From Pseudomonadota bacterium (lineage in GTDB: Bacteria; Pseudomonadota; Alphaproteobacteria; Rhizobiales; Hyphomicrobiaceae), in NCBI GenBank assembly GCA_023430315.1, contig JAEZAW010000049.1, forward strand, positions 1-12,151: a DNA stretch of 12,151 nucleotides, written 5' to 3'. A program made the translations under genes and the position numbers. This document shows positions 1 through 5,600 of the stretch, piece after piece (the first letter of the stretch is position 1; each line of letters begins with the position of its first letter). Under the pieces are notes generated by a model that worked only from the letters and a program-made list of their open reading frames with translations, was not told where the DNA came from and did no database searches.

Positions 1-54
1 TGGGGCGTGGGGCGAAAGCCCCACTCGCGAAGCGACCCAGATACGGAAGCAATG

Positions 55-576
55 ATGTCTCTTGTGCGTTCAAATCCTCCGGGTGAACCGGTCGTCCCCG
101 ACGGCCCCGGTGTGCTCGTCGACAACCGTCAGTCCGACAGAGCCGCCGAGATATGCCGCGGTGTAATGCGCGTGCTTGCCCAGCACGAGATGACGGGCCT
201 CATCGAGACGACGCTCGCGAACGGACGCCGCGCCGACGTGATGGCGCTCTCTCCGAGTGGCGCGCTCTGGATCGTCGAGATCAAATCGAGCGTGACGGAT
301 TTCCAGGTCGACCAGAAGTGGCCGGAATATCGCGATTACTGCGACGCGCTGTATTTCGCCGTCGCGACGGATTTTCCCCAGGAGATCCTGCCAGCGGATA
401 CGGGCCTCATCGTCGCGGATCGCTTCGGCGGGGAGATCCTTCGTCCGGCACCCGGGCACAAACTCGCACCGGCGCGTCGCAAGGCCCTGACGTTGCACTA
501 TGCGCGGCTCGCAGCGGCGCGGCTCAGCTCAGCCTTCGATGCGCACACGCGCTTCGAGCCGCTGCCGCGGGAGTAG
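55..576 (+). CDS. mmcB: MmcB family DNA repair protein (PD-(D/E)XK nuclease fold)
   Basis: The protein matches the MmcB family, which in Caulobacter is linked to mitomycin C damage repair. The core reads as a PD-(D/E)XK nuclease-like domain: E51, then D61 in GRRADVMAL, then E75-I-K77 in WIVEIKSS, followed by the typical DQKWPEYRDYCD and a GLIVAD segment. It should act on damaged DNA in the cytoplasm; no activity is proven for this copy. The start is uncertain: GTG at 7 is in frame, as are ATG at 52 and 55. GGAAG at 45-49 sits at better spacing for 55, giving 173 aa, close to family size. The first 16 residues of the longer form look unlike the family. It converges on regA with only 3 bases between the stop codons. 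Confidence 0.9.
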   Translation: MSLVRSNPPGEPVVPDGPGVLVDNRQSDRAAEICRGVMRVLAQHEMTGLIETTLANGRRADVMALSPSGALWIVEIKSSVTDFQVDQKWPEYRDYCDALYFAVATDFPQEILPADTGLIVADRFGGEILRPAPGHKLAPARRKALTLHYARLAAARLSSAFDAHTRFEPLPRE

Positions 577-579
577 CGT

Positions 580-1158
580 CTACTTCGGCGCGCGCTTGGC
601 GAGAATGCGCTGGAGCGTCCTGCGGTGCATGTTGAGCCGCCGCGCCGTCTCCGAGACATTGCGGTTGCACAGCTCATAGACGCGCTGAATATGCTCCCAG
701 CGCACACGATCCGCCGACATGGGATTTTCCGGCGGCGGGGCTCGCTCGCCCGAAGGCGCGAGGAGCGCGTCGGTTACGTCGTCGGCATCGGCGGGCTTGG
801 CGAGATAGTCGACCGCGCCGAGCTTCACGGCGGAGACGGCCGTTGCGAAGTTGCCGTAGCCGGTGAGCACAATCGTGCGGGCATCCGGGCGGACGCGCGC
901 CAGCTCGGCGATCACGTCGAGGCCATTGCCATCATCGAGACGCATGTCGACGACGCAGAAGGCCGGCGGCTTCTGGCGGATGAGGTCGAGGCCCTCGGAC
1001 ACGGTTGCGCCCATGCGCACATCGAAGCCGCGAAGCTCCATGGCGCGGCCGAGCCGCTGCAGGAACGCCTTGTCGTCGTCGACGATGACGAGCGTTCGAT
1101 CCGCCGGCAGCTCATCCTGCTTGAACGAAAGGTCTTCTGACACGGCACTGTTCTCCAT
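580..1158 (-). CDS. regA: RegA/ActR/PrrA family redox response regulator
   Basis: This is the DNA-binding response regulator that receives phosphate from RegB and controls redox-dependent genes such as terminal oxidases, CO2 or N2 fixation and electron transport. The receiver domain (about residues 20-130) has the acidic triplet DDD at 27-29, phosphoacceptor D71 in VVDMRL, T99 and K121. The C-terminus is a Fis-type helix-turn-helix with NVSETARRLNMHRRTLQRIL, a stretch that is nearly invariant in RegA. The ATG at 1158 gives 192 aa, near the usual size of about 185. The frame is open upstream to a GTG at 1230, only 6 bases after the regB stop, and no start has a convincing Shine-Dalgarno. Co-transcription with regB is likely. 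Also known as actR or regR in rhizobia. Confidence 0.95.
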   Translation of the reverse strand: MENSAVSEDLSFKQDELPADRTLVIVDDDKAFLQRLGRAMELRGFDVRMGATVSEGLDLIRQKPPAFCVVDMRLDDGNGLDVIAELARVRPDARTIVLTGYGNFATAVSAVKLGAVDYLAKPADADDVTDALLAPSGERAPPPENPMSADRVRWEHIQRVYELCNRNVSETARRLNMHRRTLQRILAKRAPK

Positions 1159-1236
1159 ATCCAACAGCATACCGAAGGTTGTGAGCCTCGCCAAGCCCGT
1201 AGACATTCTGGTTTGAAGCCGGTTAAGCACCGGAAA

Positions 1237-2643
1237 TCAAATAGATGCGATCGGAATCGGAGCAGGATCAGATCCCACTCGCGACGGTAGATCGAAGGCG
1301 CTCCTGGGCCAGGCGATCTTCACGACTGCGCCCTTCGCCGGCGCGATACGGTTAGCAAGTGTGACCTGCGCACCGGAGCGCTCGAGCAGCGTCTTCGCTA
1401 TGAAGTAGCCGAGCCCCAGGCCGGCGCTGACACGGCCAGCCTGAGTGCCCGAACTGGCCCGCAAACCGGCTGGCCTGGTGGTTATATAGGGATCGCCGAG
1501 CGTATCCATGATCTCTGGCGAGAAACCCGGCCCGTCGTCTGCGATCGTAATCGACACTTCCGCATCATCCCACAAAGCCGAGACCTCGACCCGCTCGCGC
1601 GCGAAGTCCACGGCATTCTCGATGATGTTCCCCAACCCGAAGATGACACCCGGGCGCCGCTCGCCGATCGGCTCGCGTGCGTCGGCTGGCGCGTCGCCAT
1701 TGCGCCCCGTAGACGGACGCGCCGTGATCTCGATGCGAATGGTTGGCGACTTGTAGGGCTGCGCCGCTTCCTGAATGAGCTGAGTCAACGGCAAGCTGAC
1801 GTGGTGAGGGTCCTGCTCGCCGGGACTGCGCGTGAGCTTGCGCAGGATCTCGCGGCACCGCTCCGCCTGAGCGCGCAACAGCGTTATGTCCTCGGCGACA
1901 TGAGGTGGCATGCTCGATGACGTTGCGGCTTCGCGCTCGAGCTCCTTGGTGACGAGGGCAATGGTCGCGAGCGGCGTACCGAGCTCGTGCGCGGCAGCGG
2001 CGGCCAGACCGTCGAGAGCGTGCAGACGCTGCTCGCGTGCGAGCACCAGCTCGGAAGCCGCCAATGCCGCCGTCATGAGTCGCGCCTCGCGCGAGAGCCG
2101 CGCCGTGTAGAGGGCCAGGAACAGCATGCCGGCAACGACCGCTGCCCACACGCCTGCCTTGTAGATCCACGGGAGCGCGAACATCGTGGGTGGATACCAG
2201 GGCAACGGCATGTGGTACGCAACCAGCATCGACGCTGCGGCCATGGCCAGCGCACCAAGCGCGATCGTATTGCGAACAGGCAGCGTCGCCGCCGAGACGG
2301 TGACGGGCGCGATGAAGAGGAGCGCAAATGGGTTCTCCAATCCCCCCGTCAGATAGAGCAGCGCCGCGAGCGTGAGTATGTCACACGCGAGCACGGCCGT
2401 CGCGAAAGTCGGGCTCAGGCGATGGCGAGCCGGAAAGATCACGCGCAGGCCGACGTTCAGCCATGCCGAAAGCGCGATGAGGAGCAGGCACCAACCGAGC
2501 GGGAGGTCATAGCCGAGACCCCAGTAGACGAACAGCACCGTGCCGAGCTGGCCGAGCACGCCGAACCAGCGCAGACGCACGATGGTCTGCATCCTGAGAC
2601 GGCTGTCGTGAGGCCCGAGAGAATTCAGATCGATGGGAGCCAT
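1237..2643 (-). CDS. regB: RegB/ActS/PrrB family redox-sensing histidine kinase
   Basis: A membrane sensor kinase that reports respiratory redox state to RegA. The N-terminal half (about residues 20-180) holds six hydrophobic segments and the family signature GGLENPF at 100-106, the quinone-binding loop. The H-box is AAAAHELGTPLATI with phosphoacceptor H219. A cysteine at about 263 in AERCREIL matches the conserved redox-active Cys (C265 in Rhodobacter capsulatus). The ATPase part shows the N-box GLGNIIENAVDFAR, DDGPGFS, and GLGLGYFIAKTLL. I prefer the ATG at 2643 (468 aa) because family members start shortly before the RLR-TIV-RLRW segment; an in-frame ATG at 2688 would add 15 residues. Neither has a strong ribosome site. 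Also called actS or regS in rhizobia. Confidence 0.94.
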   Translation of the reverse strand: MAPIDLNSLGPHDSRLRMQTIVRLRWFGVLGQLGTVLFVYWGLGYDLPLGWCLLLIALSAWLNVGLRVIFPARHRLSPTFATAVLACDILTLAALLYLTGGLENPFALLFIAPVTVSAATLPVRNTIALGALAMAAASMLVAYHMPLPWYPPTMFALPWIYKAGVWAAVVAGMLFLALYTARLSREARLMTAALAASELVLAREQRLHALDGLAAAAAHELGTPLATIALVTKELEREAATSSSMPPHVAEDITLLRAQAERCREILRKLTRSPGEQDPHHVSLPLTQLIQEAAQPYKSPTIRIEITARPSTGRNGDAPADAREPIGERRPGVIFGLGNIIENAVDFARERVEVSALWDDAEVSITIADDGPGFSPEIMDTLGDPYITTRPAGLRASSGTQAGRVSAGLGLGYFIAKTLLERSGAQVTLANRIAPAKGAVVKIAWPRSAFDLPSRVGSDPAPIPIASI

Positions 2644-2707
2644 AGGTGCGTTACCGCTCGTTCTACGCACGTGGTCACAGAGGCCCATCGCCGCAGGGCG
2701 CGGCCTT

Positions 2708-2722
2708 GTGGCGAAGCGTCGT
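2708..2722. promoter_or_regulatory. Candidate RegA (PrrA) binding site in the regB-senC intergenic region
   Basis: GTGGC-N5-GTCGT resembles the published RegA/PrrA pattern of GCGRC, a short spacer, then GNCGC. The first half fits G-N-G-R-C, the spacer is 5 bases, and the second half is off at the last base only. The central T-T seen in some consensus forms is A-A here. It lies between the divergent regB and senC starts, where RegA autoregulation is known in Rhodobacter. The call rests on pattern and position alone. Confidence 0.35.
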
Positions 2723-2800
2723 GTAGACCAGATTGATCAAAAGAGGAAACAGTCAAGCGGGCACTGGCCCCTATCGTCGTTCAGGTATGCCAAGGGCAGC

Positions 2801-2824
2801 CCAAGGAACCCTCCAAGGAACCTC
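2801..2824 (+). repeat. Tandem 12-bp repeat carrying a duplicated Shine-Dalgarno before senC
   Basis: CCAAGGAACCCT (2801-2812) is followed directly by CCAAGGAACCTC (2813-2824), so the AAGGA core occurs twice at a 12-base period. The second AAGGA (2815-2819) is 6 bases before the ATG at 2826 and is the likely working ribosome site, which decides that start over the upstream TTG at 2733. Confidence 0.7.
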
Positions 2825-2825
2825 A

Positions 2826-3428
2826 ATGAATTTCCGTCTCGCTGTTGTCGCCTTAGCATCCGTTCTTGCGGGAGGACTCCTCGCCCTCGCCGTTCTGCCG
2901 GGGCCACGCGAGCAGGTCGCGAACGTACTGCCCTCGACGGGCAAGGCGCTGGTCGGCGGCCCCTTCTCGCTGGTCGATCACACCGGCAAGGCCGTCACGG
3001 ACCAGGATTTCCGCGGCCGCTACATGCTCGTCTATTTCGGGTTCACGCACTGCCCGGACGTTTGTCCCTCGGGCTTGCAGGTCATCGCGGCCGCCCTCGA
3101 CAAGGCTGGCGCCAAGGCCGAGCAGATCACGCCGCTTCTGATTACGGTCGATCCCGAGCGCGACACACCCGAGCAGCTCGCCTCGTACGTGCCGAGTTTC
3201 CATCCCCGCCTCGTCGGGCTCACCGGAACGCCGGAGCAGGTTGCCCCTGTGCTGAAGGCCTATCGCGTCTATGCGAAGCGGGTCGACGATCCAAAGTCGT
3301 CGGCCGGCTACACGTTCGACCACACCTCGCTCATCTACCTCATGGATCGCAACGGCGAATACATCGCCCACTTCACGCATGCGACGCCCGTCGACCGCAT
3401 CGCCGAGCGGCTGGCGAAGCTGCAGTGA
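2826..3428 (+). CDS. senC: SCO1/SenC family copper-binding protein
   Basis: SCO proteins deliver copper to the CuA centre of cytochrome c oxidase or act as thiol-disulfide proteins on the periplasmic face. A single hydrophobic anchor spans residues 4-24, with no lipobox cysteine. The thioredoxin-like domain follows, with the copper ligands C76 and C80 in THCPDVCP and H166 in DHTSLIY. ITVDPERDTPE is another family signature. The 200-aa length is typical. The ATG at 2826 is chosen because AAGGA lies 6 bases upstream and the anchor then begins at residue 4; a TTG at 2733 would place 31 unlikely residues before it. It is divergent from regB, as in Rhodobacter, where senC lies beside regB/regA, so redox control by RegA is plausible. 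Confidence 0.95.
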   Translation: MNFRLAVVALASVLAGGLLALAVLPGPREQVANVLPSTGKALVGGPFSLVDHTGKAVTDQDFRGRYMLVYFGFTHCPDVCPSGLQVIAAALDKAGAKAEQITPLLITVDPERDTPEQLASYVPSFHPRLVGLTGTPEQVAPVLKAYRVYAKRVDDPKSSAGYTFDHTSLIYLMDRNGEYIAHFTHATPVDRIAERLAKLQ

Positions 3429-3588
3429 AGAGGGCTGCGTAGGCACTGCAGCAAAAGACTGCTCTTAACCCAACTCGGACATCGAACGGATCGTAACCGA
3501 TATCAGTCACGAACCGTTTGAAGGCGCTGGTCGCCGTCTCAACGCGCAGGCGCTCTGTCTGGCGCCGAGGCCTCTTGTAAACTAACAT

Positions 3589-3600
3589 TGGTTCTAACCA
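3589..3600. repeat. Dyad TGGTT-CT-AACCA upstream of the dioxygenase gene
   Basis: Arms TGGTT and AACCA are separated by two bases in a locally AT-rich stretch about 69 bases before the ATG at 3669. This could be an operator. The rest of the 240-base gap between senC and this gene (3429-3668) shows no ORF, no clear terminator and only weak promoter-like hexamers. Confidence 0.3.
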
Positions 3601-3656
3601 TGCCAGGAACCTGATGCGGTCTGGCCATGGATCTGGGAGGCGTAGCCAATAAGGGG

Positions 3657-3662
3657 AAAGGA
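3657..3662 (+). promoter_or_regulatory. Ribosome binding site deciding the dioxygenase start
   Basis: AAAGGA ends 6 bases before the ATG at 3669. This favours that start over the ATG at 3627, which would add 14 non-conserved residues. Confidence 0.75.
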
Positions 3663-3668
3663 CGGCCG

Positions 3669-4550
3669 ATGGCTATTTCATTTGAAGCAATTCAGCCGGC
3701 GATCGGCGCGCGCGTATCAGGCGTCGACCTCACTAAGCCTCTGACGCCCGCGGAAGCCGAACAGATCGAAGGGGCGATGGACCGTTTCGGTGTGCTTGTG
3801 TTCCATGGCCAGCGCATTAGCGACGAGCAGCAGATGGCGTTTACGCTGAACTTCGGCCCGATCGAGAATGCGCGCGGCGGCAACATTACAAAGCCCGAGG
3901 ACAAGCGCCTCGTCGAGGGCATGAACGATGTGTCCAATCTCGGCAAGGACGGCAAGCCGCTGCCCAAGGAAAGCCGGCAGCATCTCTTCAATATCGGCAA
4001 CATGCTGTGGCACTCGGACAGTTCCTTCCGCGCTATTCCCGCCAAGTACTCCATCCTGTCGGCCCGCGTCGTCAATCCTGTTGGCGGCAACACGGAATTC
4101 GCGAGCATGCGCGCTGCCTACGAAGCCCTGGATGCTTCAACGAAGGCGGAAATCGAGAATATGGTCTGCGAGCACTCGTTGATGTACTCGCGCGGCGCGC
4201 TCGGTTTTCTCGAGTACACGGATCAGGAACGGGAGATGTTCAAGCCGGTGCGCCAGCGGCTGGTCCGCACGCACCCATCAACAGGCGCCAAGTCGCTCTT
4301 CCTGTCATCACACGCGGGAGCCATTCTCGGAATGGCGATGCCTGCTGCCCGCATCCTGCTTCGTGATCTGACCGAGCACGCCACGCAGCCGCAGTTCGTC
4401 TACGTGCATAAGTGGCAGCCCGGCGACCTCGTGATGTGGGACAATCAGCAGACCATGCATCGCGTGCGCCGGTACGACGAACATCAGCCGCGCGACATGC
4501 GCCGCACAACGGTGGCCGGCAGCGCCGCCACCATCGAGCAGGCGGCCTGA
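3669..4550 (+). CDS. TauD/TfdA family Fe(II)/2-oxoglutarate dioxygenase
   Basis: The enzyme should couple oxidative decarboxylation of 2-oxoglutarate to hydroxylation of a small acidic substrate in the cytoplasm. The iron triad is visible as H115 and D117 in LWHSDSSF and H264 in TMHRVRRYD; R275 and R279 are placed to bind 2-oxoglutarate. From memory, it is closer to TfdA (2,4-D dioxygenase) than to taurine dioxygenase: LWHSDSSF, the VGGNTEFASMRAAYEAL segment, HATQPQFVY and GDLVMWDN all line up, with an offset of about one residue at the metal ligands. Length is 293 aa, normal for the family. The true substrate cannot be read from sequence. A hydrolase gene follows 140 bases downstream on the same strand, and an NCS2 permease after that. 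Confidence 0.93.
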   Translation: MAISFEAIQPAIGARVSGVDLTKPLTPAEAEQIEGAMDRFGVLVFHGQRISDEQQMAFTLNFGPIENARGGNITKPEDKRLVEGMNDVSNLGKDGKPLPKESRQHLFNIGNMLWHSDSSFRAIPAKYSILSARVVNPVGGNTEFASMRAAYEALDASTKAEIENMVCEHSLMYSRGALGFLEYTDQEREMFKPVRQRLVRTHPSTGAKSLFLSSHAGAILGMAMPAARILLRDLTEHATQPQFVYVHKWQPGDLVMWDNQQTMHRVRRYDEHQPRDMRRTTVAGSAATIEQAA

Positions 4551-4557
4551 CGTCAGG
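4546..4557. repeat. Perfect 12-bp palindrome CCTGACGTCAGG over the dioxygenase stop codon
   Basis: The palindrome includes the TGA stop at 4548-4550. A TATGAT hexamer (4568-4573) lies just downstream and might be a -10 element for the hydrolase gene, though no good -35 is present. An operator role is speculative. Confidence 0.35.
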
Positions 4558-4592
4558 TGCGGACGGCTATGATCTAGGCGTGTTCTGAAAGT

Positions 4593-4628
4593 AGCGGGAG
4601 CTTGGCCACCTAGGCCTGCGCCCCCGCT
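4593..4628. repeat. Imperfect stem-loop between dioxygenase and hydrolase genes
   Basis: AGCGGG (4593-4598) can pair with CCCGCT (4623-4628), enclosing a second pair GGCC (4604-4607) and GGCC (4613-4616). No U-run follows, so it is not a standard intrinsic terminator. CTTGGCC also occurs directly at 4601-4607 and 4627-4633. Confidence 0.35.
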
Positions 4629-4690
4629 TGGCCGAACATGGCCCCGTTCTTGCTGGCGCTTCGAGAGCCCCGTAGCCTCCGGAGCGTGAA

Positions 4691-5359
4691 ATGGCATCCG
4701 TCACGATCGAAGCCGAGCCGACCTCGCTTCCCATCGACCTTCAGAAGACGGCGCTCATCATCATCGACATGCAGCGCGATTTCCTGGAGCCCGGCGGCTT
4801 CGGCGAAACGCTCGGCAATGACGTATCGCGGCTCGCGGTTGCCGTGGAGCCGTGCCGCGCCGTGCTCAATACCGCCCGCCGCATAGGCCTGCTCGTCATC
4901 CACACGCGCGAGGGTCACCGGCCTGATCTTTCGGATGCGCCGCCCGCCAAAGTCGAGCGCGGCGTTCCCAGTCTCCGCATCGGCGCGCCAGGTCCCATGG
5001 GCCGCATTCTCGTGCGCGGCGAGCCCGGTCACGACATCATTCCAGCGCTTTATCCGGCAGAAGGCGAGCCGGTCATCGACAAGCCGGGCAAGGGTGCCTT
5101 CTATCAGACGGAGCTGGAGCTCATGCTGCGCAATCGCGGCATCGAGAACCTGCTCGTCTGTGGCGTGACGACGGAAGTGTGCGTCAACACCACCGTGCGC
5201 GAGGCCAATGACCGAGGCTACCGCTGCATCGTGCTGTCCGATTGCTGCGCGTCGTACTTTCCCGAATTCCACGCGGCGGGCCTCGCCATGATCAAGGCCC
5301 AGGGCGGCATCTTCGGCTGGGTGTCGTCATCCAAGGCCGTCCTTGCGGTGATCGATTGA
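4691..5359 (+). CDS. Isochorismatase-like cysteine hydrolase, biuret/triuret hydrolase-like
   Basis: A member of the isochorismatase-like hydrolase superfamily, which cleaves C-N bonds of amides and ureides. The catalytic triad is seen as D26 in IIIDMQRDF, K131 in DKPGKGAF and C164 in TTEVCVNTT, with the usual cis-peptide GVTTE before the Cys. The segments HTREGHRPDL, GRILVRGEPG-DIIP-LYP and VREANDRGYRC are, as I recall them, those of the biuret (BiuH) and triuret (TrtA) hydrolase group, so a ureide or related amide substrate is favoured. Length is 222 aa, typical. GGAG (4681-4684) sits 6 bases before the ATG. Substrate is an inference; ureidoacrylate- or N-carbamoyl-type amidases of the same family are alternatives. 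Confidence 0.9.
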   Translation: MASVTIEAEPTSLPIDLQKTALIIIDMQRDFLEPGGFGETLGNDVSRLAVAVEPCRAVLNTARRIGLLVIHTREGHRPDLSDAPPAKVERGVPSLRIGAPGPMGRILVRGEPGHDIIPALYPAEGEPVIDKPGKGAFYQTELELMLRNRGIENLLVCGVTTEVCVNTTVREANDRGYRCIVLSDCCASYFPEFHAAGLAMIKAQGGIFGWVSSSKAVLAVID

Positions 5360-5393
5360 AGACTGCCGAGCCACGCCGCTTTTCCATTCAACC

Positions 5394-5407
5394 GCACGCA
5401 ACAGTGC
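5394..5407. repeat. Dyad GCAC-N6-GTGC upstream of the permease gene
   Basis: GCACGCAACAGTGC has perfect 4-bp arms. NtrC enhancers have similar arms with a 7-base gap, so this is one base short. It lies roughly 125 bases before the candidate sigma-54 promoter, a suitable distance for an enhancer, but the evidence is weak. Confidence 0.2.
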
Positions 5408-5530
5408 CGCCAGAGTAGGCAACTGCGCCGCGCATTCAGGCAGGCCGCGAACTCCGCACTGAAAACGACGTGATTGACGGTGCTGAGAAAATCTCGCGCG
5501 GCACTTGCAGCTGCGGACAAGCATTCAGCG

Positions 5531-5546
5531 TGGCGTGAATCTTGCG
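5531..5546 (+). promoter_or_regulatory. Candidate sigma-54 (-24/-12) promoter of the permease gene
   Basis: TGGCGTGAATCTTGC matches the -24/-12 pattern TGGCACG-N4-TTGC except A-to-G and C-to-T at the fifth and sixth bases. The invariant GG (5532-5533) and GC (5544-5545) are exactly 10 bases apart. Predicted transcription would start near 5557, about 44 bases before the ATG at 5601. RpoN control would fit a nitrogen-source transporter. Confidence 0.5.
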
Positions 5547-5600
5547 ACATGCCCCCGATGCCGCGAGGCACTTGGCGCGGCCGCATGGGGGACCAGAGCC

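Noticed and set aside
1987..2736. A plus-strand frame of 249 codons opposite regB
   Set aside because: The product is composed mostly of Arg, Glu and His in a shadow pattern, opposite an unmistakable histidine kinase.
2733..2740. TTGATCAA as an FNR/FixK box near senC
   Set aside because: FNR-type sites need TTGAT-N4-ATCAA; here the halves abut with no spacer.
5499..5514. GGCAC near 5500 as a second sigma-54 site
   Set aside because: The GG and GC are 11 bases apart rather than 10 and the -12 half is poor.
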